The notes below the pieces were generated by a model. That model was not told where the DNA came from. It searched no databases and saw only the letters and a list, made by a program, of their open reading frames with translations. 64,000 nt of DNA, from the NCBI GenBank assembly GCA_009775095.1, contig VSOZ01000018.1:1-64000 (forward strand), read 5' to 3'. Below, one piece after another: positions 33,451-42,701 of the stretch (position 1 is the stretch's first letter; every line of letters starts with the position of its first letter). The DNA comes from Muribaculum sp. (GTDB lineage Bacteria > Bacteroidota > Bacteroidia > Bacteroidales > Muribaculaceae). Position numbers and translations under genes: made by a program.

Positions 33451-34581
33451 ATGAAACGTATAGTTTTCTTGGATTTTATCAGGGTATTCGCTTGCTTTCT
33501 TGTTATTCTCGTACATGCGAGTGAAAATTTTTACGGGGCTCCGGGGTCGACCGACATGGTCGGGCCGCAGGCATTCTTGGCTACTGAAGCCGACCGGTTA
33601 TGGGTTTCAATTTACGACGGCTTCTCACGCATGGCGGTGCCGTTGTTCATGATCGTCTCGGCCTATCTTCTTGTGCCGATGAAAGACGGCATGACTGCCG
33701 GAGAGTTTTATCGCAAACGCTTCGCCCGCATCCTTCCGCCATTTTTCATCTTTATGATTCTTTACAGCACATTGCCGCTTTTATGGGGCCAGATATCTGC
33801 CGACACCTCACTGACCGATCTGTCGCGCATATTTTTGAATTTCCCCACACTTGCCGGCCACCTGTGGTTCATGTATCCGCTTATAAGCCTGTATCTGTTC
33901 ATCCCGATCATATCGCCGTGGCTAAAGAAAGCCACCGCAAAAGAAGAGCGTTTCTTCATACTGCTATTCATTATATCGACCTGTATGCCGTACCTCAACA
34001 GATGGTGCGGAGAAGTGTGGGGCCAATGTTTCTGGAACGAATACCACATGCTCTGGTACTTTTCGGGCTACTTGGGCTATCTTGTCATGGCACATTATAT
34101 AAAAGTACACCTTGACTGGAGCCGCAGAAAGCGCCTCGTCATCGGCTCGGCGGCTATGCTGATCGGAGCCGTGCTCACGATTTACTCATTCTATACACAA
34201 GCCATACCCGGTCAGATACACCCCACCCCCCGGCTGGAAATCGGATGGGCCTTCTGCACCGTCAACTGCGTGCTGCTCACCGCAGGCACCTTCCTGATGT
34301 TCACCTGCATCGACCTCAAAAAATCGCCGGCTATAATTACGGAAATGTCGGAACTAAGCTACACGATATATCTCATGCACATATTTTGGCTCGGCCTGTG
34401 GGTCGGTATTCTTAAAGACACATTGTCGTTGCCCACCGTAGCGGCTATTCCGGCCATAGCGATATGCACATTCATATGCTGTTACCTCACGGCTAAAATA
34501 TTAGCGCTTATGCCCTACAGCAAATGGCTATTCGGCACCGATGTATCGCAAAAGCGCCCTGCTGAAAAGGTTTTATGTTAA
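33451..34581 (+). CDS. Membrane acyltransferase (acyltransferase family 3)
   Basis: The 376-residue polytopic protein has about ten membrane segments. The family-3 signature FLDFIRVFACFLVILVHASE comes at the start, with the key Arg and His, followed by FSRMAVPLFMIVSAYLL. Such enzymes O-acetylate or O-succinylate surface polysaccharides, peptidoglycan or lipids at the inner membrane. The gene is monocistronic between a terminator and the ribosomal operon promoter, so the acceptor cannot be read from context. The acidic glycan made by the 11425-18498 operon is one possible target, but there is no linkage evidence. Confidence 0.85.
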   Translation: MKRIVFLDFIRVFACFLVILVHASENFYGAPGSTDMVGPQAFLATEADRLWVSIYDGFSRMAVPLFMIVSAYLLVPMKDGMTAGEFYRKRFARILPPFFIFMILYSTLPLLWGQISADTSLTDLSRIFLNFPTLAGHLWFMYPLISLYLFIPIISPWLKKATAKEERFFILLFIISTCMPYLNRWCGEVWGQCFWNEYHMLWYFSGYLGYLVMAHYIKVHLDWSRRKRLVIGSAAMLIGAVLTIYSFYTQAIPGQIHPTPRLEIGWAFCTVNCVLLTAGTFLMFTCIDLKKSPAIITEMSELSYTIYLMHIFWLGLWVGILKDTLSLPTVAAIPAIAICTFICCYLTAKILALMPYSKWLFGTDVSQKRPAEKVLC

Positions 34582-34609
34582 TTTTTAAAATATTATTTTG
34601 CTCATTCAC

Positions 34610-34640
34610 TTGCATTAAGCCGGAAAAAGTCGTAACTTTG
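34610..34640 (+). promoter_or_regulatory. Promoter of the rpsF-rpsR-rplI operon
   Basis: TTG at 34610-34612 and TAACTTTG at 34633-34640, spaced 20 nt, a near-ideal Bacteroidetes promoter. Confidence 0.8.
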
Positions 34641-34681
34641 CCGTCGCTTTTTAAAAACTTATATTAAACAACGTAATTAGT

Positions 34682-35047
34682 ATGAACCACTACGAAACCG
34701 TTTTCATTTTAACTCCCGTTTTGTCTGATGCTCAGATGAAGGAAGCGGTAGACAAGTTCAAAGGCGTGATTACAGAAAACGCCGGAACAATTGTCAATGA
34801 AGAGAATTGGGGACTGCGCAAACTTGCATACCCCATCCAGAAGAAGTCGACCGGCTTCTACACCCTTGTAGAGTTTGATGCAAATCCTGATGTTATCAAG
34901 AAGCTCGAGACTCAGTTCCGTCGCGACGAGCGCGTATTGCGTTTCTTGACTTTCCGTCTTGACAAGTACGCTCACGAGTATGCAATCAAACGCCGCACAC
35001 TTAAAGGTGCAAAACAAAATTCACCCGTAGAAGAAAAGGAGGACTAA
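34682..35047 (+). CDS. rpsF: 30S ribosomal protein S6
   Basis: The 121-residue protein has the S6 pattern: [40 protein letters not shown] and [19 protein letters not shown]. It binds 16S rRNA as a pair with S18, whose gene starts 3 nt downstream. The C-terminal tail is acidic, as in many S6 proteins. Confidence 0.98.
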   Translation: MNHYETVFILTPVLSDAQMKEAVDKFKGVITENAGTIVNEENWGLRKLAYPIQKKSTGFYTLVEFDANPDVIKKLETQFRRDERVLRFLTFRLDKYAHEYAIKRRTLKGAKQNSPVEEKED

Positions 35048-35050
35048 ATC

Positions 35051-35320
35051 ATGGCACAGGCTCAATCAGAAATTCGCTATCTCACTCCGCTTTCAGTGGA
35101 CGTAAAGAAGAAAAAATATTGTCGTTTTAAGAGAAGCGGCATCAAGTATATCGACTACAAAGACCCCGAATTCCTCAAGAAGTTCCTCAACGAGCAGGGC
35201 AAACTGCTTCCCCGTCGTATCACAGGCACTTCGCTCAAGTTTCAGCGTCGTGTGGCACAGGCTGTAAAGCGCGCCCGTCACTTGGCTCTGCTTCCCTACG
35301 TAACCGACTTGATGAAATAA
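35051..35320 (+). CDS. rpsR: 30S ribosomal protein S18
   Basis: The 89-residue basic protein contains [20 protein letters not shown] and [20 protein letters not shown], the S18 core. It forms a heterodimer with S6 on the platform of the small subunit. It lacks the N-terminal Cys of zinc-type S18 but has one Cys (KKYCRFKR). Confidence 0.98.
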   Translation: MAQAQSEIRYLTPLSVDVKKKKYCRFKRSGIKYIDYKDPEFLKKFLNEQGKLLPRRITGTSLKFQRRVAQAVKRARHLALLPYVTDLMK

Positions 35321-35341
35321 TCTTAACAACAGACAGTAATT

Positions 35342-35788
35342 ATGAAAATTATATTGAAAGAAGACATCACCGGTTTAGGCTACAAGGACGATGTCGTTGA
35401 AGTAAAAAACGGCTACGGCCGTAACTACCTCATCCCTCAGGGCAAGGCAGTGATAGCTACTGAATCGGCTCTCAAAGTACTCGCTGAAAATCAGCGTCAG
35501 CGTGCCCACAAGCTCGCTAAGATCAAAGCCGACGCAGAGGCTCTGGCAGCAGAACTCGAGAAAGTGGCTCTGACCATTACAGCCAAGACCAGCGCCGCAG
35601 GCACTATCTTCGGCTCGGTAAATGCCGCCACTATCGCCGAAGAGCTTGAAAAACTCGGAAAGAACGTTGACCGCAAGCTTATTGTCATCAAGGGCGCCAT
35701 CAAAGAGCCCGGCAAATACTCTTGCACCGTCAATCTTCACAAGGAAGTCGCTGTCGAACTTCCCTTCGAAGTTATTGCTGAAGAATAA
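35342..35788 (+). CDS. rplI: 50S ribosomal protein L9
   Basis: The 148-residue protein has the N-terminal L9 domain (MKIILKEDITGLGYKDDVVE, VKNGYGRNYLIPQGKA), a long connecting helix (about 45-80) and a C-terminal domain. It binds 23S rRNA domain V and spans to neighbouring ribosomes. It is the last gene of the rpsF operon. Confidence 0.98.
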   Translation: MKIILKEDITGLGYKDDVVEVKNGYGRNYLIPQGKAVIATESALKVLAENQRQRAHKLAKIKADAEALAAELEKVALTITAKTSAAGTIFGSVNAATIAEELEKLGKNVDRKLIVIKGAIKEPGKYSCTVNLHKEVAVELPFEVIAEE

Positions 35789-35815
35789 TCAATTCCAAAA
35801 TACTATTCATAACGT

Positions 35816-35856
35816 ACGGGAAAACGTCGCGATGACGCTTTCCCGTTTTTTATTTC
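35816..35856 (+). terminator. Terminator of the rpsF-rpsR-rplI operon
   Basis: ACGGGAAA..CGTC pairs with GACG..TTTCCCGT around a GCGAT loop, followed by TTTTTTATTT. Confidence 0.88.
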
Positions 35857-35960
35857 GAGCCCTCCGACACTTAACATTTTCACCTTTTTGATGCTGTTCT
35901 TTTTTGATTGATTTCTTTTTACTATCTTAGCGGTTATTATCATCACAGTTATCGAGAAAA

Positions 35961-37379
35961 ATGGCATGGTACTACATAGTATTGATGGCAGCTTACGTAG
36001 GCACGATAATAAGCCTTATCGCCGTTGTGCTGTCGGAAAACCGCAATCCGGTCAAGTCGTTGGCTTGGATTACGGTGCTGCTCATGGTGCCTGTATTCGG
36101 TGCGGTGCTGTACATATTCTTCGGCAGGAGCCTTAAAAACACACGTATGATAACAAGGCGCAACCGCCGCAGGTTGCGCAAGCGCGAGTCGTTTAAAAGC
36201 ATCGACATAGCGTCGCTGCCGCTCACCCAAGCGAGCAAACAGCAGATAAAAATGGCCCGCACACTTAACGGCTCCATATACTATCCCGGCAACAAGATAG
36301 ACATATTCACCTCGGGCCGCGCCAAGTTTGACGCACTCATCGCCGACCTGCAGAACGCACGCTCCTACATACATCTTGAATATTACATCTTTAAAGATGA
36401 CAAGATAGGCAACACCATAGCCGACATACTGATAAAAAAGGCCGGCGAAGGGGTAAAAGTGCGCATCATTTACGACCACATAGGCTCACTGTCGACCAAA
36501 ACAAAATTCTTCAAGCGAATGGCTGATGCCGGAATAGACGTATACCCGTTTTTCAGAGTCACGTTCCCGGTATTCGCCACCCGCATAAACTGGCGAAACC
36601 ACCGCAAGATTGTAATAATCGACGGAGAGACAGGCTATATAGGCGGAATGAACATAGCCGACCGATATATCGAGGGTGTGTCCTATGGAGTGTGGCGCGA
36701 CACACACGTGCGCATAAAAGGTCCGGCAGTAGGCGCCCTGCAATATGCTTTCGCCGTCGACTGGAGCTTCATGGGACAGTCTTTGCTCGATGAGAGCGCC
36801 AACACCGCCCGTCGCAACAAACCACGCTTCAACGCCGGCATACAGATGATGACAAGCGGCCCCACAAGCCAGTGGAGCAATATAGCTATGGTGTTTCAGA
36901 AAGCCATAGCCAACGCCCGCAAACGCGTATTCATACAGACCCCCTACTTCCTGCCCACCGAAAGCCTGCTGCGTACCCTTCAGACGGTAGCGCTCGCCAA
37001 AGTGGACGTAAGGCTGATGCTTCCGGCCAAAAGCGACTCGAAGATACTCACCTACGCCTCCTACTCCTACATCATGGAGTGCATGCTTGCGGGTATAAAA
37101 GTATATCTTTACGACGCCGGCATGCTCCATGCCAAGACAGTGCTCGTCGATGACGAGTTTGCCTCGGTAGGCTCGGCCAATATCGACTTCCGTAGTTTCG
37201 AGCACAACTTCGAGAGCAACATTTTCATATATTCACGCGAAGTCAACTCAGAGTTGAGCGATATATTTTTTGAGGACCTCAACAACTGCACGCGTCTGAG
37301 TACTTCGGTGTGGCGCAAGCGTCCGGCATGGCAAAAAGCCAAAGAATCAATGTTCAGGCTTCTAAGTCCGGTGCTCTGA
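35961..37379 (+). CDS. cls: Cardiolipin synthase (phospholipase D family)
   Basis: The 472-residue protein has two N-terminal membrane segments (about 4-22 and 35-52) and two PLD catalytic HKD motifs: NHRKIVIIDG near residue 213 and HAKTVLVDDEFASVGSANID near residue 393. It joins two phosphatidylglycerol molecules, or phosphatidylglycerol and phosphatidylethanolamine, into cardiolipin at the inner membrane. A basic Arg-rich linker (about 58-76) follows the second membrane segment. It is monocistronic. Confidence 0.93.
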   Translation: MAWYYIVLMAAYVGTIISLIAVVLSENRNPVKSLAWITVLLMVPVFGAVLYIFFGRSLKNTRMITRRNRRRLRKRESFKSIDIASLPLTQASKQQIKMARTLNGSIYYPGNKIDIFTSGRAKFDALIADLQNARSYIHLEYYIFKDDKIGNTIADILIKKAGEGVKVRIIYDHIGSLSTKTKFFKRMADAGIDVYPFFRVTFPVFATRINWRNHRKIVIIDGETGYIGGMNIADRYIEGVSYGVWRDTHVRIKGPAVGALQYAFAVDWSFMGQSLLDESANTARRNKPRFNAGIQMMTSGPTSQWSNIAMVFQKAIANARKRVFIQTPYFLPTESLLRTLQTVALAKVDVRLMLPAKSDSKILTYASYSYIMECMLAGIKVYLYDAGMLHAKTVLVDDEFASVGSANIDFRSFEHNFESNIFIYSREVNSELSDIFFEDLNNCTRLSTSVWRKRPAWQKAKESMFRLLSPVL

Positions 37380-37424
37380 CAGCCGTCAGTCGACATACAT
37401 GACGATAAATTTTAAGACAAAACT

Positions 37425-37455
37425 ATTGTATTATAAGATATTTGTATTACTTTTG
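37425..37455 (+). promoter_or_regulatory. Promoter of the coiled-coil/zapA genes
   Basis: TTG at 37425-37427 and TACTTTTG at 37448-37455, spaced 20 nt. Confidence 0.75.
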
Positions 37456-37471
37456 TAAAAATTTGGTATAA

Positions 37472-37765
37472 ATGGCGAGCGATTTACAGCAGACACTGCA
37501 ACGTATCAGCCGTAAAACGGAGTTTTTAACCGAGCGCTATAACGAAGTGCTCCGAGGGAAAACAAGCGCTGAAGCCCGCGTCAAAGAATTGGAGCAGACC
37601 GTGACAAGTCTTAATGAAGAGATAAGACAGTTGAAAAGTCGTATTGAATATCTGACAGTTGTCACAGTAGCTCACCCCGACCGTCGCGACGTAGAGTTAA
37701 GCAGGGCCAAGTTAACCAAATTAGTGCGGGAAATCGACAGATGCATCTCGGAATTAAGCGAATGA
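37472..37765 (+). CDS. Small coiled-coil protein, possible ZapB-like divisome partner
   Basis: The 97-residue protein is almost wholly helical, with heptads from about residue 5 to 65 (ERYNEVLRGKTSAEARVKEL, TSLNEEIRQLKSRIEYLTVV), then a Pro break and a second helix. It has no signal peptide. It sits 4 nt before zapA, and ZapB in other bacteria is a similar-sized coiled coil that binds ZapA. The link to cell division is inferred from this position only. The leader is very short (ATG 16 nt after the -7 box). Confidence 0.6.
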   Translation: MASDLQQTLQRISRKTEFLTERYNEVLRGKTSAEARVKELEQTVTSLNEEIRQLKSRIEYLTVVTVAHPDRRDVELSRAKLTKLVREIDRCISELSE

Positions 37766-37769
37766 TGCA

Positions 37770-38063
37770 ATGAAAGATAAACTGAATATAACCATAAAGG
37801 TAGCCGACCTTGCCCATATAGGCATGCAGGTTGCCCGAAAAGACGAAGAAGCCGTAAGACTTGCCGAATACTACGTAAACCGTGTGTGGAGCAAGTGGAT
37901 GGGTGAAAAGCCACAGGACAAAACGTCAAAGGACGTGTTAGGCATGGTGGCCGTACATTTCGCCAAGCTCTATGTGCTTGAACAGCGCAAAAACGAGATA
38001 ACGGACGAAATGTTGCGTAAATTCGAGGAAGAGCTCGACCGGATATTGCTGAAAGTCGACTAA
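37770..38063 (+). CDS. zapA: Cell division protein ZapA
   Basis: The 97-residue protein matches ZapA: an N-terminal beta-rich head (KLNITIKVADLAHIGMQVAR, EEAVRLAEYYVNRVW) and a C-terminal coiled coil (EITDEMLRKFEEELDRILLK). ZapA crosslinks FtsZ filaments in the Z ring. A terminator follows before rny. Confidence 0.85.
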   Translation: MKDKLNITIKVADLAHIGMQVARKDEEAVRLAEYYVNRVWSKWMGEKPQDKTSKDVLGMVAVHFAKLYVLEQRKNEITDEMLRKFEEELDRILLKVD

Positions 38064-38102
38064 TTCCGTCATATATTCGGTAAAGCATATTAAAGTTTAA
38101 CC

Positions 38103-38146
38103 GCACTTTCAATCGGCCGACAGGCATGATTGTCAGTGCATTTTTT
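38103..38146 (+). terminator. Terminator after zapA
   Basis: GCACT/AGTGC (38103-38107, 38135-38139) and an inner CAATC/GATTG stem, followed by a T6 run. Confidence 0.65.
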
Positions 38147-38178
38147 ATTTATTGTGACTAATCATTAATTCACATATC

Positions 38179-39723
38179 ATGTACACCATTTTTATATACA
38201 TCGCGGTATCGGTGATAACAGCGGTCTTGGCTGTGGTGATCACCATTATAATTCAGAAAAGATCGGCACGCACTCAAGCCAAGATAATCGTTGACGAAGC
38301 CCGTCAGGAAGCGGAGATGCTTAAACAGAAAAAAATGCTTGAAGTGCGCGAGGAAGAGCTCCAAATCAAAGCCGAAGCCGAAAAACAAGCCAATTCACGC
38401 CTATCCAAAATACAGCAGAACGAGGCCCGCATAAAGCAGCGCGAGCTCCAGCTCAACCAGCAACAAGGCGAGCTTGCACGCCGACGCAACGAAATCGACG
38501 CGGCAAAAGCCGGTCTTGACGCGCAGGAAGCCGCTCTTGATGACAGGAAAACAGAGCTTGACAAACTCACCCGTAGCGCACAGGAAGCCCTTGAACACAT
38601 ATCGGGGTTGTCGGCTGACGAAGCGAAGGAGCGTCTTATAGAGTCACTGCGCGACGAAGCAAAAACAACAGCAGCAGGCTACATAAACGATATAATGGAT
38701 GAAGCCAAACTGACCGCCAACAAAGAAGCCAAGCGCATAGTAGTGCAGTCGATACAGCGTGTAGCCACGGAAACAGCCATTGAAAATTCAGTCACCGTAT
38801 TTCATATAGACTCCGACGACATCAAAGGTCGCATCATCGGTCGTGAAGGCCGCAACATACGCGCCCTCGAAGCCGCAACAGGTATCGAGATAATTGTCGA
38901 CGACACCCCTGACGCCATCGTCCTGTCGGGCTTTGACCCCGTGCGCCGAGAGATAGCCCGTCTGGCCCTGCATCAGCTCGTGGCCGACGGCCGCATCCAC
39001 CCCGCCCGCATCGAGGAAGTTGTGGCTAAAGTACGCAAACAGATAGAGGAAGAGATTGTGGAGACCGGAAAGCGCACCACGATCGACCTCGGAATACACG
39101 GTCTGCATCCCGACCTTATACGCCTTGTAGGAAAGATGAAGTATCGTTCGAGCTACGGACAGAACCTGCTGCAGCACTCACGCGAGACTGCAAACCTGTG
39201 TGCGATAATGGCTTCGGAACTCGGCCTCAATCCCAAGAAGGCCCGCCGTGCCGGTCTGCTCCACGATATAGGCAAAGTGCCCGATGAAGAGCCCGAACTG
39301 CCCCACGCACTCCTCGGCATGAAACTGGCCGAAAAATACAAAGAAAAGCCCGAAATATGCAATGCCATCGGCGCCCACCACGACGAGATCGAACAGACCA
39401 CCCTGCTTGCACCCATAGTACAGGTCTGCGACGCCATTTCGGGAGCACGTCCTGGAGCACGCAGAGAGATTGTAGAAGCATATCTCAAACGTCTTAATGA
39501 CCTTGAGCGCCTCGCTCTCTCCTACCCCGGTGTTGTGAAGACTTATGCCCTGCAGGCCGGACGCGAACTGCGTGTCATAGTCGGTGCCGACAAGATCGAC
39601 GACGCCGAAACCGAACGTCTGTCAGCCGAAATAGCCAAGCGCATTCAGGACGAGATGACCTATCCCGGACAAGTGAAGATAACCGTGATCCGCGAGACTC
39701 GCGCCGTAAGCGTAGCTAAATAA
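38179..39723 (+). CDS. rny: Ribonuclease Y
   Basis: The 514-residue membrane-bound endoribonuclease has an N-terminal membrane anchor ([20 protein letters not shown]) and a long coiled coil (about 30-165). A KH domain follows ([20 protein letters not shown]), then an HD domain ([18 protein letters not shown]) that cuts single-stranded RNA. It starts mRNA decay at the membrane. The next gene, 20 nt downstream, is a RicT/PSP1 homologue, whose Bacillus counterpart acts with RNase Y. Confidence 0.96.
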   Translation: MYTIFIYIAVSVITAVLAVVITIIIQKRSARTQAKIIVDEARQEAEMLKQKKMLEVREEELQIKAEAEKQANSRLSKIQQNEARIKQRELQLNQQQGELARRRNEIDAAKAGLDAQEAALDDRKTELDKLTRSAQEALEHISGLSADEAKERLIESLRDEAKTTAAGYINDIMDEAKLTANKEAKRIVVQSIQRVATETAIENSVTVFHIDSDDIKGRIIGREGRNIRALEAATGIEIIVDDTPDAIVLSGFDPVRREIARLALHQLVADGRIHPARIEEVVAKVRKQIEEEIVETGKRTTIDLGIHGLHPDLIRLVGKMKYRSSYGQNLLQHSRETANLCAIMASELGLNPKKARRAGLLHDIGKVPDEEPELPHALLGMKLAEKYKEKPEICNAIGAHHDEIEQTTLLAPIVQVCDAISGARPGARREIVEAYLKRLNDLERLALSYPGVVKTYALQAGRELRVIVGADKIDDAETERLSAEIAKRIQDEMTYPGQVKITVIRETRAVSVAK

Positions 39724-39743
39724 TAAAACAGCAATTCACCGTT

Positions 39744-41024
39744 ATGGGAAAAGAAGATATAGACAACTGCAGCCAATGCCGCAATACACCGCCGCGGGGA
39801 AAGTTGCATTGTTACAACTGGCTCGATGACATTCCCGGCGGTTATGCCGACTTTGACATGGTCGAAGTCCAGTTCAAGAACACCCGCAAAGGTTTTTATA
39901 AAAACAGCTCCAATCTGGACCTCGCCATAGGCGATATGGTAGCGGTCGAGGCATCTCCGGGCCATGACATAGGTCAGGTGACCCTTACCGGCCGGCTTGT
40001 GGCTCTACAGATGAAAAAAGCCAATGTAAAACCCGATGCGGAAATACGTCGCATATTTCGCAAAGCCAAACCCGCCGATCTTGATAAATATGAGGAGGCA
40101 AAGGCCAAGGAGAACGACACGATGATACGTTCCCGAAAAATAGCCGAGAGCCTCAAACTCAACATGAAGATAGGCGACGTCGAGTATCAGGGCGACGGCA
40201 ATAAAGCCATATTCTACTACATCGCCGACGAACGCGTTGACTTCAGGCAACTTATAAAAGTACTTGCCGAGACATTCAAGGTGCGCATCGAGATGAAGCA
40301 GATAGGAGCACGACAGGAAGCCGGCCGTATAGGAGGCATCGGTCCGTGCGGACGCCAGCTCTGTTGTGCAAGCTGGATGACCAACTTTGTGTCGGTGGCC
40401 ACAAGCGCCGCACGCTATCAGGACATATCGCTCAACCCGCAGAAACTTGCCGGTCAGTGCGCCAAGCTCAAATGCTGCCTCAATTTTGAGGTGGACACCT
40501 ATGTGGAAAGCATAAAGCGGATGCCTTCGCGAGAGATAGCTCTCGAGACTGCCGATGCGACATACTACCACTTCAAGACCGACATATTCAAACGCGAGAT
40601 GACATACTCGACCGACAAGTCGGTGCCTGCCAATCTTGTAACGATCAGCGCCGACAGAGTGTTTGACATCATCAACATGAACAAGCGCGGAGAGAAGCCC
40701 GAAAAACTCAGTGCCGAAGGCAGTGAAAAGCCGAAGGAGCGCACGGAGTTTGTCGACCTTGTAGGCCAAGACAGTGTCACCCGCTTCGACAAAGCCAAGA
40801 AGAAAAAGAAAAAAGGCGCATCAGCCCAGCAGCGCGGCAACCGTCAGCAAGGAGGACAACGCGACGTCAACGGCGGCAACAGACCGCCGAGAAACGAACG
40901 TCCGCCGCGCGGAGAAAACAACAACCGGCGCCAAAATCAAGGCGCTCCACGCAACAACGGAGGAGAAGGCGGCGCACCGAACAAGGAGAACAAGAAACCC
41001 TCATCACCGAAAACCGATGAATAA
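39744..41024 (+). CDS. ricT: RicT/YaaT-family PSP1 protein with basic C-terminal tail
   Basis: The 426-residue cytoplasmic protein contains the PSP1 C-terminal domain (about 80-290). Its Cys sets GPCGRQLCCASW and CAKLKCCLNFE match the cluster-binding residues of RicT (YaaT), a subunit of the Fe-S-containing Y-complex that directs RNase Y in Bacillus. Two more Cys lie near the N terminus (CSQCRNTP, HCYNW). After about residue 340 the protein becomes a low-complexity tail rich in Lys, Arg, Asn and Gly (KKKKKKGASAQQRGNRQQGG), probably RNA-binding. It lies between rny and gldH, and ends 8 nt inside gldH. Confidence 0.85.
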   Translation: MGKEDIDNCSQCRNTPPRGKLHCYNWLDDIPGGYADFDMVEVQFKNTRKGFYKNSSNLDLAIGDMVAVEASPGHDIGQVTLTGRLVALQMKKANVKPDAEIRRIFRKAKPADLDKYEEAKAKENDTMIRSRKIAESLKLNMKIGDVEYQGDGNKAIFYYIADERVDFRQLIKVLAETFKVRIEMKQIGARQEAGRIGGIGPCGRQLCCASWMTNFVSVATSAARYQDISLNPQKLAGQCAKLKCCLNFEVDTYVESIKRMPSREIALETADATYYHFKTDIFKREMTYSTDKSVPANLVTISADRVFDIINMNKRGEKPEKLSAEGSEKPKERTEFVDLVGQDSVTRFDKAKKKKKKGASAQQRGNRQQGGQRDVNGGNRPPRNERPPRGENNNRRQNQGAPRNNGGEGGAPNKENKKPSSPKTDE

Positions 41025-41490
41025 ACTCCTCGGAGTGTATATGGCTCTGCTGTTTTCAATCTGTCTGGGAGCATGCTCTCCCCGACAGAACGACTACAGC
41101 AAGTTCTGCAACCTGTCGCCGTCGGGCTGGATCTATGACGACACTCTTCTTTTCGTAACCGATATCGCCGACTCAGTAGCTTCGGGCACTCTTACCGTGG
41201 CCGTACGCCATAACAACAACTATCCGTACAGCAATCTATGGCTTGAGCTGACCCGACGCAGCGGTGTCGACAAGACAACCCGCGACACCCTCAATCTGCA
41301 GCTGGCCGACATATACGGCCGCTGGTACGGCAACGGCTTCGGAGCATCGTACCAGTTCAGCGACACGGTAAACAATATAACCCGGTTGTTCAGAGGTGAT
41401 ACAATCTCGGTAAGACACATCATGAGGCTCGACACTTTGCCCGACGTTGAACAATTGGGGGTCACATTCGTTTCGACAGAAAGTAAATAA
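41017..41490 (+). CDS. gldH: GldH-type lipoprotein
   Basis: Starting at 41017 (MNKLLGVYMALLFSICLGAC) this is a 157-residue lipoprotein with lipobox LGAC. Later segments (SGWIYDDTLLFVTDI, NNYPYSNLWLELTR, TLNLQLADIYGRWYGNGFGA) match GldH, first known as a gliding-motility lipoprotein but widespread in non-gliding Bacteroidales. Its ATG overlaps the ricT stop region by 8 nt. An in-frame extension upstream runs inside ricT and lacks a leader, so it is rejected. Function outside gliding bacteria is unknown. Confidence 0.85.
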   Translation: MNKLLGVYMALLFSICLGACSPRQNDYSKFCNLSPSGWIYDDTLLFVTDIADSVASGTLTVAVRHNNNYPYSNLWLELTRRSGVDKTTRDTLNLQLADIYGRWYGNGFGASYQFSDTVNNITRLFRGDTISVRHIMRLDTLPDVEQLGVTFVSTESK

Positions 41491-41506
41491 TTCAGCATTA
41501 ACCAAA

Positions 41507-42688
41507 ATGACACTACACGCTCTTACTCCGGCTGACGAGATACAACGCAGAATTGCGCGTCTTCAAGACGCCATGAAGGCTCACGGCATGGACGCCATGC
41601 TCATCTCCGACAACGCCAATATATATTATACATCCGGCAGAGTATTCAGCGGATATGTATACATCCCCGCTACCGGCAAGGCCACATACTTCATACGACG
41701 CCCCGAAGGTATAACCGACGGCGAAGTCAAATACATACGCAAACCCGAACAGATAGTGGAACTGCTCTCGGAAGAGGGCGCATCATTGCCCGCCGTGATG
41801 GGCTACGAACTAAGTTCGCTTGACGTCATGAGCTACCGTCGTCTTGTCAACGCATTTCCCGGAGTGACACCCGCCGACGCGTCGCCCGTCATAAAATCGG
41901 TACGATCGGTAAAGACTGATTTTGAACTTGAGCAATTGCGCCGGTCGGGCATCAGGCATCAACGCGTATACGACCTCATACCCCGGCTCTACAAAGAGGG
42001 CATGACCGACATAGAGCTGCAGATAGAGATTGAGCGCGCCTCACGACTTGAAGGATGTCTGGGCATATTCCGCATTGCCGGTGACTCGATGGAGTTCTTC
42101 ATGTCAAATATTTTGGCAGGCGACAATGCCGACTCCCCCACCCCCTACGATTTCGCCATGGGTGGTGCAGGCCTCGACCCGTCATTGCCCGTAGGCGCCG
42201 ACGGCACCGTCATCAAGCCCGGCATGTCGGTGATGGTAGACTCCAACGGCAACTTTACCGGTTATATGACCGACATGACCCGTGTATTTGCCTGCGGACA
42301 ACTCGACGAAAAAGCATTGCAGGCCCACGAATGCTCGATAGAGATATGCCGCTCATTGGAAAAGGCCGGCAAACCCGGCACTCCGGCAGCCGAGTTGTAT
42401 GAGACAGCCATGTCGATTGTGCGCAACCATGACCTCGAACGTTATTTCATGGGCCACAAGCAGAAAGCCGGCTTCATAGGACACGGCGTCGGCATCGAGA
42501 TCAACGAACTGCCCGTCATAGCGCCGCGAAGCCGCGATATACTTACCAAGCACAACGTCATAGCACTGGAGCCCAAATTCGTGATACCCGGCGTGGGAGC
42601 GGTAGGAGTCGAAAACACCTATATCGTGACCGACAACGGCCTTGAGCGCATAACAAATGCTCCGGAACGAATAATCAACCTTATGTAA
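41507..42688 (+). CDS. M24-family aminopeptidase P-like peptidase
   Basis: From 41507 (MTLHALTPADEIQRRIARLQ) the protein has 393 residues. An N-terminal creatinase-like domain (about 1-130) is followed by the pita-bread M24 domain. Metal ligands are visible as MVDSNGNFTGYMTDMTRVF (two Asp), GHGVGIEINELPV (His), ALEPKF (Glu) and VGVENTYIV (Glu). It probably removes N-terminal residues before proline in the cytoplasm. It lies 16 nt after gldH and 13 nt before cca in one operon. Confidence 0.9.
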   Translation: MTLHALTPADEIQRRIARLQDAMKAHGMDAMLISDNANIYYTSGRVFSGYVYIPATGKATYFIRRPEGITDGEVKYIRKPEQIVELLSEEGASLPAVMGYELSSLDVMSYRRLVNAFPGVTPADASPVIKSVRSVKTDFELEQLRRSGIRHQRVYDLIPRLYKEGMTDIELQIEIERASRLEGCLGIFRIAGDSMEFFMSNILAGDNADSPTPYDFAMGGAGLDPSLPVGADGTVIKPGMSVMVDSNGNFTGYMTDMTRVFACGQLDEKALQAHECSIEICRSLEKAGKPGTPAAELYETAMSIVRNHDLERYFMGHKQKAGFIGHGVGIEINELPVIAPRSRDILTKHNVIALEPKFVIPGVGAVGVENTYIVTDNGLERITNAPERIINLM

Positions 42689-42701
42689 CACCGTCCGCCC
42701 C

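Noticed and set aside
38064..38178. 6S RNA gene between zapA and rny.
   Set aside because: The gap is only 115 nt and is mostly explained by a terminator and the rny leader; no long 6S-like stem is seen.
40774..41016. Upstream in-frame extension of gldH inside ricT.
   Set aside because: It would put 81 basic residues before a clear lipoprotein signal; the ATG at 41017 gives a standard lipoprotein.
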